From positions 1 to 20,098 of the IMG/VR virus record IMGVR_UViG_3300042402_001098: DNA of 20,098 nt. One strand, written 5' to 3'. The DNA comes from a virus. The position numbers and the translations under genes were made by a program. Position 1 is the stretch's first letter. Every line of letters starts with the position of its first letter. This document shows, piece after piece, positions 1-8,590 of the stretch. Under the pieces are notes generated by a model. That model had not been told where the DNA came from, searched no databases, and saw nothing but the letters and a program-made list of their open reading frames with translations.

Positions 1-2
1 CT

Positions 3-89
3 GATAAGATTGCTCTAATAGAAGATAGTATTTCTGCAGCTGATTCTGCACTAGGGAATATACTTGAATTTGAAGGAGCATTAACATGA
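3..89 (+). CDS. 3' end of an upstream gene, probably a tail protein (partial)
   Basis: Frame 3 is open from the window edge and ends in TGA at 87-89, overlapping the ATG of the next gene (ATGA). The visible 28 residues are acidic and helical-looking and end in ILEFEGALT. The overlap and its position just before fibre genes suggest a tail-associated protein. Too little is visible to name a family. The real gene boundary lies outside the window. Confidence 0.6.
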   Translation, partial: DKIALIEDSISAADSALGNILEFEGALT

Positions 90-3000
90 ACTTAGCACAA
101 CGGATAGCGCAGGAGTTTAAGACAATCAGAAATGACGAGTTAACGCTTAAGGCAAACCAGAGCTCTACATATACAAAGACTGAAACTGATGCGAAGATAG
201 TAGAACTTGCTCCTGCTACGGATATTTCAGGCAAAGCTGATAAAGCTACAACATATACAAAGACTGAAGTAGATTCAGCAATACCTACAAATGTAAGCGA
301 TCTGACTAATGATTCTGGTTTCCAAACTGGATCTCAGGTTGATTCTAAAATTGCAGTGTTAACGGCGTTGGCTCCAGCTACATTAGATACATTTAAAGAA
401 ATTGCAGATCAACTAGTTACCGACCAAGGTGCAGTAGCTGCTCTTACAAGTGTTGTTAGTAACAAAGTTGATAAAGTAACTGGCAAAGGTTTATCTACAG
501 AAGATTATACTTCAGTAGAGAAAACTAAGTTGGGTGGTATTGCAACAGGCGCTCAGGTTAATACTGTTGCTAGTGTAGCAGGTAAAACTGGAGTGGTTTC
601 TTTAGTTAAAGCTGATGTTGGGTTATCAAATGTAGATAATACAACTGACTTGTTAAAGCCTATTTCTACTGCTACTCAGACGGCACTAGACGGAAAAGTG
701 GACGATGCACAAGTACTAACTAATGTACCTGCAGGAGCAGTGTTTACTGATACAGTATATACACACCCAGCATCTCACCCAGCATCTATCATTACGCAGG
801 ACGCGTCAAACCGTTTCGTTACTGATACAGAAAAAACAACTTGGAACGGAAAAGCATCTACCTCAGTTGCTACTACATCTGCAAACGGTCTTATGGCTAG
901 CACAGATAAAACCAAGTTAGACGCTATCAGTGGAACAAATACAGGTGATGAGACAGTCACTACTATTAAAACTAAATTAGGCATTACTACATTGTCTGGT
1001 TCTAATACAGGAGACCAAACGACTATTACTGGCAACGCTGGTACTGCAACGAAGCTAGCTACTGCACGCACTATTAACGGTGTAGCTTTTGATGGCACTG
1101 CTAACATTACTATCAATGCAGTAGATACAACAGCTCGTGTAGCTAGTAGTCTCTTAGGTGTAGCCAACGGAGTTGCTACATTAGATGCTGGAGGACTAGT
1201 ACCTAGTTCTCAATTACCTTCGTATGTAGATGACGTCCTTGAATTCGCTAACCTAGCTGGATTCCCGAGTGCAGGTACGACAGGTAAGATTTATGTAGCA
1301 TTAGATACTAATAAAACTTATAGATGGTCAGGCTCTGCTTATGTTTATATCACATCAGGAGCAGTTGATTCGGTTGCTGGTAAAGCAGGTGTTGTAACTC
1401 TAGTAAAAGGTGATGTTGGACTTGGTTCAGTAGATAATACTTCTGATGCTAATAAACCGATTAGTACTGCTACCCAAACGGCTTTAAATGCTAAAGTAGA
1501 TAAAGTAACAGGTAAAGGTCTTTCTACTGAAGATTATACATCAGCAGAAAAAACTAAATTAGCAGGAATCGCAGCAGGGGCGCAAGTAAATACAGTGGCA
1601 AGTGTCGCTGGACGCACTGGTGCGGTAGTACTCGCAAAAGCGGACGTAGGGCTAGGAAGCGTGGATAACACTGCTGATGCTAGTAAGCCGATTTCAACAG
1701 CTACCCAAACAGCGCTTGATTTGAAAGCACCATTAGCTTCACCTACATTTACTGGTACTGTTACTGGTGTTACTAAAACTATGGTAGGACTTGGGAACGT
1801 AGATAATACTGCTGATAGCGCTAAAAATGTTCTTTCGGCAACTAAATTAACTACAGCTAGAACAATCAATGGTGTATCTTTTGATGGCACAGCTAATATC
1901 ACAGTAGCTGATAGTACTAAACTACCTCTTGCTGGTGGTACATTAACAGGTGCAGTTGTATTTGCTGGAGGTCAAACTTGGCCTACGTTCAATCAATCAA
2001 CAACTGGTAATGCAGCGACTGCTACTAAGTTAGGAACTGCTAGAACAATAAGTTTGACGGGTGATGTTACTGGTTCTGTTTCGTTTGATGGTAGTGCAAA
2101 TGCGGCAATCACAACTACTGTGGCAGCAAATTCAGTAGCTCTTGGTACTGATACAACTGGTAACTATGTTGCTGGAAATACAGCTGGTACTGGTATAGCG
2201 GTAACTGGGACTGCTGATGAAGGGTGGAGCCCAACTATTTCTTTGGCGACTGCGGGAACAGCAGGTAGTTACTCTAAAGTAACTACTGATGTTTACGGAA
2301 GAGTTACTTCTGGTACTACATTAAGCGCATCTGATATTCCAGTTCTAGATGCTAGTAAAATTACTACAGGTACAATTGATGCTGCTAGATTGCCTTCTTA
2401 TGTGGATGATGTTATTGAAGGTGCAAATTTAGCCTCATTCCCTGCTACAGGAGAGACTGGTAAAATTTATGTTGACTTAGCCACTAATAAAACGTATCGT
2501 TGGAGTGGTTCTGCATATGTTTATATTACTTCTGGTGCTGTAGATAGTGTAGCTGGTAAAACTGGTGTAATCACTTTGGTTAAAGCTGACGTAGGACTGG
2601 GGAGTGCTGATAATACGTCTGATGCAAATAAGCCTGTAAGTACTGCTCAAGCTAGTGCTATTGCTTTAAAAGCTAATATTGCTTCACCAGTTTTTACAGG
2701 TAATGTAACAGGATTAGGTGTAGCAACTGGAACAAGTTTTAATTCAATCACTGGTTTATCTAGTACAACTCCATTAACTAATGGTACTGCTGCAATAGGA
2801 ACTGGTACAACGGCGGCAAGAGCTGACCACGTACACCCGAGCGATACAACTAAATTATCACTAACTGGTGGTACATTAACTGGAACTATTTTTAATGACG
2901 ATTCTAATAGATATTGGTTAGCCACTGCTACGAATTGGGGTATGTATTGGAATACTACAGATAATGCATTAGAATTTCATGGTGCTGGTGTAACAAAAGC

Positions 3001-3136
3001 TAAAATTGACTTGGATGACGGTGTTGTAACTGCTCCAGTAATTAATGCTACAACTTCTATAAATATTGGAAGTACTCAGCAGGCGTCTATGGTTTACAAC
3101 GCAACACAGTCTTCAATAGACTTTATAATTAACTAA
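86..3136 (+). CDS. Repeat-rich phage tail fibre protein
   Basis: This 1016-residue protein is rich in Thr, Ala, Gly, Ser, Val and Asp and has no catalytic motif. It is probably a trimeric fibre shaft with receptor-binding parts. Recurrent units of the type KADVGLGxVDNTxDxxKPISTA occur near residues 175-199, 440-464, 518-542 and 833-855, with a degenerate copy near 566-578. Larger duplications cover 129-205/472-548 and 379-470/771-862. A module ending in ARADHVHP lies at 881-918; such His-containing motifs are common in phage fibres. The last ~80 residues (NRYWLATATNWGMYWNTTDN) look like a distinct distal domain. AAGGAG at 73-78 sets the start at 86, which overlaps the preceding stop. The repeats are kept at protein level while their codons differ. 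The receptor is unknown. Confidence 0.9.
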   Translation: MNLAQRIAQEFKTIRNDELTLKANQSSTYTKTETDAKIVELAPATDISGKADKATTYTKTEVDSAIPTNVSDLTNDSGFQTGSQVDSKIAVLTALAPATLDTFKEIADQLVTDQGAVAALTSVVSNKVDKVTGKGLSTEDYTSVEKTKLGGIATGAQVNTVASVAGKTGVVSLVKADVGLSNVDNTTDLLKPISTATQTALDGKVDDAQVLTNVPAGAVFTDTVYTHPASHPASIITQDASNRFVTDTEKTTWNGKASTSVATTSANGLMASTDKTKLDAISGTNTGDETVTTIKTKLGITTLSGSNTGDQTTITGNAGTATKLATARTINGVAFDGTANITINAVDTTARVASSLLGVANGVATLDAGGLVPSSQLPSYVDDVLEFANLAGFPSAGTTGKIYVALDTNKTYRWSGSAYVYITSGAVDSVAGKAGVVTLVKGDVGLGSVDNTSDANKPISTATQTALNAKVDKVTGKGLSTEDYTSAEKTKLAGIAAGAQVNTVASVAGRTGAVVLAKADVGLGSVDNTADASKPISTATQTALDLKAPLASPTFTGTVTGVTKTMVGLGNVDNTADSAKNVLSATKLTTARTINGVSFDGTANITVADSTKLPLAGGTLTGAVVFAGGQTWPTFNQSTTGNAATATKLGTARTISLTGDVTGSVSFDGSANAAITTTVAANSVALGTDTTGNYVAGNTAGTGIAVTGTADEGWSPTISLATAGTAGSYSKVTTDVYGRVTSGTTLSASDIPVLDASKITTGTIDAARLPSYVDDVIEGANLASFPATGETGKIYVDLATNKTYRWSGSAYVYITSGAVDSVAGKTGVITLVKADVGLGSADNTSDANKPVSTAQASAIALKANIASPVFTGNVTGLGVATGTSFNSITGLSSTTPLTNGTAAIGTGTTAARADHVHPSDTTKLSLTGGTLTGTIFNDDSNRYWLATATNWGMYWNTTDNALEFHGAGVTKAKIDLDDGVVTAPVINATTSINIGSTQQASMVYNATQSSIDFIIN
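470..700 (+). repeat. Tail-fibre repeat type 1, copy A
   Basis: Encodes residues 129-205 of the first fibre, running from DKVTGKGLSTEDYTS through GAQVNTVASVAGKTG to PISTATQTALDGK. The same unit recurs at 1499-1729. The copies match closely in protein but use different codons. Confidence 0.8.
1220..1495 (+). repeat. Tail-fibre repeat type 2, copy A
   Basis: Encodes residues 379-470, beginning SYVDDV, containing KTYRWSGSAYVYITSG and ending in a KGDVGLGSVDNT unit. It aligns without gaps to 2396-2671, with 73 of 92 residues identical by hand alignment. Confidence 0.8.
1499..1729 (+). repeat. Tail-fibre repeat type 1, copy B
   Basis: Encodes residues 472-548, the second copy of the unit at 470-700. 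It uses conspicuously different and more G/C-rich synonymous codons around 1560-1670. Confidence 0.8.
2396..2671 (+). repeat. Tail-fibre repeat type 2, copy B
   Basis: Encodes residues 771-862, the partner of 1220-1495. The central part from KTYRWSG to DSVAGK is identical in protein. Confidence 0.8.
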
Positions 3137-3149
3137 TAAAGGAATTATA

Positions 3150-5669
3150 ATGATAGCAGGAAGATTGACAAATGATGGTGAATTAAGAGTATCTAAATCT
3201 ATAGACACTCGTTTACCATTAGTAACAAACGGATTAGTGGCTCATTACCCATTTGATGGGTCGACAAAAGGAATAGGATATTTGAATAAAATAGATTATT
3301 CCACATGGACAATTGGAACCACTGGTTCGCAAGTTGGGTTCAATCAAAATGGAACTTCCTCTGAAAATAGTATCGTTGAAGATATTGGACCATTTGGAGA
3401 ACCGCAAGCTATTTGGCAAGCACTTGGAAATGATGTAGCATCGGATCCTGATGGTGGATGGGATGGTTCTTCATTCACTATCGATAGAACTAAAAAATAT
3501 AGATTTTCGGTATGGATTAGACGCAAAGTAGCGGGAAATGGTACTGGGTATTTCGGGTGCGCCACCAATTCTTCAGTTTATAATATAGTAGCAAACACTG
3601 TAAACACCAATCCGTATTTTTGGTCTGGTGGTATAGCTGGGTCTGATTGGAGATTATATGTAGCTTATATATACCCTTCTGATATCGGAAATGTTTACCC
3701 AGTTGAAGATGCAGGTGTATACAATTTACAGAAAGTGAAGTTACAATCCATAACATCTTTGAAATTTTCCCCAACGGCGACAACGACATCTTTACGAACG
3801 TATTTGTATTATTCTACATTAGCAGAAACAAATCAGCAATGGGCATACCCAAGAGTTGATCTATGTGATGGCACAGAGCCAAGCTTAGATGATTTATTAT
3901 CTGGCGAAGGTAATGTAACTAATCCGGTGACGGATACAAGTAATACAAAAACATTTAATGGTGTTGCGATAGAAAGTGCTACTACTAATATAATACCATA
4001 TGGTGATTTTTCAAATGGGTTACGTCAGCCTTATTTATCAGCAGCCAATGGTGCATTATCAATAGTATATGATAATACATTGGGAAGAAATGTATTAAGA
4101 CATACAAATAGTTCTGGTGCTGAAAGTTATTTTAGCTCTAGTAACTTTGCTCTCACTCCATCTATTGCGGGGGATACTTGGACAAACACTGTATATGTTC
4201 GCTCTGAAACTGTTGGGGCTAGTGTTCAAATGTATATATTTGAGCTCAATTCTAGTAATGCTTATGTTCAAATTCCACAAAAAACTATTATTGTTAATCC
4301 GTGGGATGGTTGGGTAAAATTAAGCCTTACTTATACATTCATAAATGCAGCAACAGTTAATATTGGAACAAGACTTGACCTCGATAATAATGGCACTGTA
4401 TATTATAGAGATTGGCAATTAGAAAAAAAAGCATCTGCAACGGAATATGTAAATGGAAGTAGAGGTGCTGGATATTTACAATACTCAGCAAAGTCTATAA
4501 ATCCATCCGTTGGTACTTTTCATTTTGAAACTTATATTTATCCTGAATTATATAGTACAACTGGTTATATTGATATGTTAGATTTTACAACACCAGCATC
4601 TAATAGATTTCTTATGCTTAGAAAAAGTGCTAATAACGTTATACCAGAAACAATGTTTTTAAGAGACGGATCTACATATAGAACTATTAATACTATTCCG
4701 TATATTATACAAAATGCATGGAACTCATTTACGTGGGTATGGGATACCACAAGTGGATATTCTATGTATATTAATAATACTCTAGTTGCATCAGCTGTAA
4801 CATATACTATCTCTGATTTGCCATCGGATTTCTTTAGATTTAGCTATAGTTGGATTATTAAGAATCTCTCGATATATAACAGAGCACTATCAGCAGGTGA
4901 AATAAAAACTTTAGCTAAAGGTACTCATTCTATAACATCCGATACATTAATTACGAAAAGTATTGAAGTTAAACCTATCACTCCTACTGATAGTTTTTAC
5001 TTTCCCCTTGATCTAAATGGGAAAGATTCTATGAATTCCGTAATACCAACTCAATCAACTTCAAGTTTTTCAACAGGAGATGTTTATGTTGTTGGCGGAA
5101 CAGCGTTAGAGTACAACTTAAATACTTCGATAGGATTAGACTGGAACGCTAACTGGAGTATCTGTTATTTTAAGAAGCCCATTGGTACTCATCTAGGTGA
5201 AGCAAATTTAACTGGATATAATTTAGAATCATTGGGGTGTAATTCAAATACTATAGGTGGTGGTTATATTTTTTGGGGGAAAGCTCTTAATAGTGATGAT
5301 TTATACCAAACAACTAACTCCAGTATTACTCCTGCTTCGTACTTTCAGAATTGGCAATGCGTAACAATGGTAAAATCTGGTACGAATTTAACTATAGAAA
5401 CTTGGATGAATGACAAACTTCAAAGAACTAGAACGATTACTTATGGTACAATTGCTTCTAATTATTATGTAACTCAACACGGTTATGATTTGAAGTTAGG
5501 TGGCTGGGATAATGGTAACGAATGTTGGAGTTATTACAAACATCTAACTATTTTAAAAAGAGCAATGACAGCGCAAGAACTACTAGATTTTAGAAAGACT
5601 AAAATGTCAGCATCTAAAAATGGGTTAAGAATACAAAGTTCAGCAAGTACTTATGAAAACTTGGTATAA
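3150..5669 (+). CDS. Multi-domain LamG/lectin-like tail adhesin
   Basis: An 839-residue, aromatic-rich, beta-rich protein. It opens with a LamG-like start (NGLVAHYPFDGS, residues 27-38). Two jelly-roll, carbohydrate-binding-like segments follow, at about 50-245 (KKYRFSVWIRRK) and 280-435 (from NIIPYGDFSNGL to YYRDWQLE). Two concanavalin A/LamG-type domains come next, at about 440-590 and 610-815. Each ends in the typical LamG tail: IKNLSIYNRALSAGEIKTL and YKHLTILKRAMTAQELLDF. Such domains bind sugars, so a role in recognising surface glycans is the natural inference. It lies 13 bp after the first fibre gene, with AAAGGA upstream of the ATG. No glycosidase motif was recognised, so it appears to bind rather than cleave. 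Domain borders are estimates. Confidence 0.85.
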   Translation: MIAGRLTNDGELRVSKSIDTRLPLVTNGLVAHYPFDGSTKGIGYLNKIDYSTWTIGTTGSQVGFNQNGTSSENSIVEDIGPFGEPQAIWQALGNDVASDPDGGWDGSSFTIDRTKKYRFSVWIRRKVAGNGTGYFGCATNSSVYNIVANTVNTNPYFWSGGIAGSDWRLYVAYIYPSDIGNVYPVEDAGVYNLQKVKLQSITSLKFSPTATTTSLRTYLYYSTLAETNQQWAYPRVDLCDGTEPSLDDLLSGEGNVTNPVTDTSNTKTFNGVAIESATTNIIPYGDFSNGLRQPYLSAANGALSIVYDNTLGRNVLRHTNSSGAESYFSSSNFALTPSIAGDTWTNTVYVRSETVGASVQMYIFELNSSNAYVQIPQKTIIVNPWDGWVKLSLTYTFINAATVNIGTRLDLDNNGTVYYRDWQLEKKASATEYVNGSRGAGYLQYSAKSINPSVGTFHFETYIYPELYSTTGYIDMLDFTTPASNRFLMLRKSANNVIPETMFLRDGSTYRTINTIPYIIQNAWNSFTWVWDTTSGYSMYINNTLVASAVTYTISDLPSDFFRFSYSWIIKNLSIYNRALSAGEIKTLAKGTHSITSDTLITKSIEVKPITPTDSFYFPLDLNGKDSMNSVIPTQSTSSFSTGDVYVVGGTALEYNLNTSIGLDWNANWSICYFKKPIGTHLGEANLTGYNLESLGCNSNTIGGGYIFWGKALNSDDLYQTTNSSITPASYFQNWQCVTMVKSGTNLTIETWMNDKLQRTRTITYGTIASNYYVTQHGYDLKLGGWDNGNECWSYYKHLTILKRAMTAQELLDFRKTKMSASKNGLRIQSSASTYENLV

Positions 5670-5694
5670 TGTTTAAAAGTAAAAGGAGACAAAC

Positions 5695-6681
5695 ATGGCC
5701 GATAAATTAAGAGGTGGAAGTACTGTCGGGGGAAACCTTATTTGGCATACTGGAAATGATGGCTCTGGCTCAGGTTTAGATGCTGATTTACTGGATGGTA
5801 TGAATGCAACAACTGCAGCTACAGCAAATACTATTGTTGCTAGAGATGCTAATGGTTATGTGTATGCTAATGCGTTAAATAGTACATTGGCAGATACCGC
5901 AAACAGTGCATCACACTATATGGTTGAAACTGGTAGCGATGGGTGGCTCAGACCAAAGACACTAGCGAATGTTAAAACTGAAATTGCTGGTGATAGATTG
6001 GCTTTAGCTGGTGGGACATTAACTGGTTCTTTAGCAGGAACAACCTTTACAGGAACTTCGTTTAACAGCATTACAGCTTTAAGTTCAACTGCACCTGTTG
6101 TTGCTGGTACCGCCGCTGTTGGTACTAGTACAACTGTCGCTAGAGCAGATCACGTACATCCTCTTCAGACAACAATTACAGGTAATGCTGGTTCAGCTAC
6201 CTTCCAAACATCTAATGTTACTGGAAGTAGTTGTTTGGCTATTTTTCACAATACCCCAGCTGGTTCAACTTCCACACGAGAGTGTAGTGGGTGGGCAGAT
6301 GCTCCTAACACTGGCTGGTGGGTAATTAACTCTATTAGACACACAAATAGTGATAACTACTGGGGAACTCAAATTGCTTACGGGTGGGAAGATAATGCAA
6401 ATGCTATCTATCAAAGAAACGTGTCGGCTGGGACGTGGTCTGCATGGACAAGAGTGGACGTTTCATCCGCAAATATAACTGAGCTTGTAAATAATGCTGG
6501 ATTTGCCACCACAGCTGCTGTAACCACAACTGTCAATGGACTAATGATCGCTGCGGATAAAACCAAACTCGACGGTGTCGCTGCTGGCGCTAACGCATAC
6601 ACTCTGCCGGTAGCTAATGCAGCAACATTCGGTGGAATAAAAGCCTCTGTTTCAGGTACAACCCTGACATTGAACTTCTAA
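5695..6681 (+). CDS. Tail fibre protein with pyocin-knob-like domain
   Basis: A 328-residue fibre protein. The N-terminal segment (GNLIWHTGNDGSGSGLDADLLDG, residues 13-35) is a common phage fibre motif. Residues 119-156 are a near copy of a module in the first fibre (30 of 38 identical by hand), ending ARADHVHP. Residues about 165-256 (WADAPNTGWWVINSIRH, then AIYQRNVSAGTWSAWTRVD) match the pyocin-knob pattern found at the ends of bacteriocin and phage fibres. The C-terminus (NGLMIAADKTKLDGVA, then FGGIKASVSGTTLTLNF) resembles part of fibre 1. A strong AAAAGGAG lies upstream. Several fibres in a row suggest a branched adhesin complex or assembly on one another. The precise role is inferred. 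Confidence 0.85.
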   Translation: MADKLRGGSTVGGNLIWHTGNDGSGSGLDADLLDGMNATTAATANTIVARDANGYVYANALNSTLADTANSASHYMVETGSDGWLRPKTLANVKTEIAGDRLALAGGTLTGSLAGTTFTGTSFNSITALSSTAPVVAGTAAVGTSTTVARADHVHPLQTTITGNAGSATFQTSNVTGSSCLAIFHNTPAGSTSTRECSGWADAPNTGWWVINSIRHTNSDNYWGTQIAYGWEDNANAIYQRNVSAGTWSAWTRVDVSSANITELVNNAGFATTAAVTTTVNGLMIAADKTKLDGVAAGANAYTLPVANAATFGGIKASVSGTTLTLNF

Positions 6682-6691
6682 AGGTACTAAG

Positions 6692-7159
6692 ATGCCTTTA
6701 GTAGTAAATGGGGTAACAATACCTGAAAACGTAGCAAATGCTTTAATGGTAAATGGTGTCAGTATCACGCAAGTAATAGCTAACGGTACATTGGTATGGG
6801 CTAAGGTTGTTGCTACTGCTTTTGATACCGGTGTTAGATATAGTCAGCTCAAGGGAGGAGGTAATAGTTACCAAGATACATCTGTTTCTGTTCCATTACC
6901 AGTTCCTTTATCAGCTCCTACTGTAGTTAATTTTACAGCCAATGAAGCACATACTACTGCAATGTATGAAAACACAATGGGTACTAATATAACTATTAAC
7001 GGAATACACATAAACTCAGGAACAGGTACGGTTACATTACCTGCAGGAACTACCGCTATTAATATATTCTTCGACACATATAATAGTTATAACACAGCTA
7101 CAACTACAGATTGCCCGACACCACAAGCTAGTTGTAGAGTATGGGGGACAGCAGCATGA
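6692..7159 (+). CDS. Small probable tail-tip protein, unknown fold
   Basis: 155 residues, start supported by AAAGG at 6681-6685. The N-terminus MPLVVNGVTIPENVANALMV, with NGVSITQVIANGTLVWAK following, is a short repeated NGV pattern seen in small phage tail proteins. The rest is Thr/Ser/Asn-rich and beta-like (TVTLPAGTTAINIFFDTYN) with two late cysteines (DCPTPQASC). It follows the fibre genes directly and its stop overlaps the next ATG (ATGA). A virion role is likely from context only; I do not recognise the family. Confidence 0.75.
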   Translation: MPLVVNGVTIPENVANALMVNGVSITQVIANGTLVWAKVVATAFDTGVRYSQLKGGGNSYQDTSVSVPLPVPLSAPTVVNFTANEAHTTAMYENTMGTNITINGIHINSGTGTVTLPAGTTAINIFFDTYNSYNTATTTDCPTPQASCRVWGTAA

Positions 7160-7338
7160 TTACTATAATTAAAACTGTATTAAAAAATGGCAAACCTAGT
7201 GAAAAATCTATAGGCGCGAATAACTTTTATACGTGGTATATCCAAGGAACTGAGGTTTCTCTAGTTAAACCGAAAGAAGACGAATATACTGTTGAATTTA
7301 CGACATATAATAAACTGCTTGAAAAAGGATTATCATGA
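7156..7338 (+). CDS. Small unknown protein with NFYTWYI motif
   Basis: I place the start at ATG 7156, giving 60 residues. It overlaps the previous stop (ATGA) and is preceded by GGGGGA at 7143-7148 with 7-nt spacing. The in-frame ATG at 7141 lacks this support. The protein is basic and beta-like. Residues 22-29 (NNFYTWYI) recur almost exactly in the protein at 9950-10399 (residues 61-67), a link within this gene run. Its stop overlaps the next ATG. No known family recognised. Confidence 0.7.
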   Translation: MITIIKTVLKNGKPSEKSIGANNFYTWYIQGTEVSLVKPKEDEYTVEFTTYNKLLEKGLS

Positions 7339-7769
7339 ATAATTATACTGAACTTGCATTAAAGGTAGATGAGCTCTTTGATGACAAACCTAACCTGCGT
7401 GAGTCAAATTACTTTAAACCTTTGTTTATGCACTACTTTATAAAAGGGTATAGCTCGGAGTTTATTACTTCATATGCTGCCCAGATTGAGAGTAGCATTG
7501 TAATTCTGTCAATAAAGAGAGGAGCACTTGACGTAAGATCATTGGATTTTCCTTCTCTCATGAATTACTTAAGAGATTCCATTGACTCACAATTAAGACC
7601 TTGTGAGAAGCAACCGGATTGCTTAGTAATACATTCTGTGAATAACCAATATGCGCTTGGATTGCTGTTAGACGATGGCAGAATATATAATGGGTTTATA
7701 AATAACCCATACGTAGCGGAAGCGGATGTAAACGTCCGTGGATATTTCTTAGGAAGGGAGATGATATGA
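7335..7769 (+). CDS. Unknown 144-residue protein of the acyl-carrier gene run
   Basis: Starts in an ATGA overlap with the preceding gene, with AAAAAGG a few bases upstream, and ends overlapping the diiron gene by 4 nt. The N-terminal half is mixed helical (TELALKVDELFDDKPNLRES, then PLFMHYFIKGYSSEF). The C-terminal half is beta-like (QYALGLLLDDGRIYNGFINN). There is no signal peptide, membrane segment or metal motif. I do not recognise it. Tight coupling to the diiron, ACP and ketosynthase genes suggests co-expression, and possibly a substrate or scaffold role. Confidence 0.75.
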   Translation: MNNYTELALKVDELFDDKPNLRESNYFKPLFMHYFIKGYSSEFITSYAAQIESSIVILSIKRGALDVRSLDFPSLMNYLRDSIDSQLRPCEKQPDCLVIHSVNNQYALGLLLDDGRIYNGFINNPYVAEADVNVRGYFLGREMI

Positions 7770-8590
7770 AAGGTATAGAGATTGTAACTAAATACGGACT
7801 AATCGCTGAAAAAGCCAAATGGGACGTCGAGGATTTTGAGTACAACTCCATTTGCGAGACTTTTTCTGAAAATGATAAGAACCTGATAATTGCTATGGAT
7901 CAAGTCGGGGACGGTGAAATGAGTGGAATGGGGATGTTACTTATTTTGCATAAGCTAGCTTTACAAGACGCAGACAAGTATATGCCAATCTTTTATGAAG
8001 TATTCATGTTCACTTCTTATGTCCTTATCTATGAAGAGTTCAGACACGGATTGTTCCTGAAAGAGCTTGTTGCCGCTGTTAGAGGTGAGCCTCCTTTTAA
8101 AAATACTGTAACCTCTGAAAAAATGGCTCAAGAGTACATCAACATGGAGAGCCCTTGGGGCAATCCTTATGAGGCCGTAGTTAGTTTCTTACTCGGTGAA
8201 GTGACTAACACGGTCGTATATCGAGAGGCCTCAAAAGCCGCTGAATCAGAATGGCTTAAAGAGAAGTTTATGAACATTTCTAGGGATGAAGCTCGTCACA
8301 AAGCGGCTTGGAGAGATTTAGCTAAGAAGGTCTGTGAGTATTCTGAAGAATCCAAAAGAGAGTTCATAGAGGCTTTCCGTACTAAACATATGATACACCA
8401 ATCCGAGGTTAATATTGGTTACGGGGAGAGTGTAAATAAAACCCATCATTTATTCAGCTTTGCTATTATGCGAGAGGTTCATGAGGACAAAATAAAGCTA
8501 TTGAACCATATCGCGGGTGATACGGATATCGACACTAATCAAATCTTAATTGACCATATCAATCATATTAAAGGGTTATGCCATGCTTAG
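7766..8590 (+). CDS. Soluble ferritin-like diiron protein resembling acyl-ACP desaturase
   Basis: 274 residues, helical, no membrane segments. Candidate iron ligands appear in the stearoyl-ACP desaturase order: E51 (GDGEMSG), E91 and H94 (EEFRHG), E145 (LLGEVTN), E175 and H178 (DEARH). The spacing E51-E91 (40), E91-E145 (54) and E145-E175 (30) is close to the plant enzyme's 38, 53 and 33, and its EENRHG/DEKRH motifs are nearly matched. That family uses O2 and an electron donor to desaturate ACP-bound acyl chains. Here an ACP gene follows immediately, overlapping by 8 nt, which supports an ACP-tethered substrate. Hydroxylation or another oxidation is equally possible. AurF-type N-oxygenases carry an extra His four residues before the last Glu; here that residue is I171. 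GGGAG precedes the ATG. Confidence 0.8.
   Translation: MKGIEIVTKYGLIAEKAKWDVEDFEYNSICETFSENDKNLIIAMDQVGDGEMSGMGMLLILHKLALQDADKYMPIFYEVFMFTSYVLIYEEFRHGLFLKELVAAVRGEPPFKNTVTSEKMAQEYINMESPWGNPYEAVVSFLLGEVTNTVVYREASKAAESEWLKEKFMNISRDEARHKAAWRDLAKKVCEYSEESKREFIEAFRTKHMIHQSEVNIGYGESVNKTHHLFSFAIMREVHEDKIKLLNHIAGDTDIDTNQILIDHINHIKGLCHA

Noticed and set aside
775-1167. Minus-strand 130-residue open frame in the first fibre (also 1534-1902 and 2647-2925)
   Set aside because: Hydrophobic Val/Ala-rich mirror of the Thr/Ala/Asn repeats on the plus strand, no ribosome site; a shadow.
7766-8590. AurF-type N-oxygenase identity for the diiron protein
   Set aside because: The extra His ligand four residues before the last Glu is absent (Ile171); the spacing fits acyl-ACP desaturase better.
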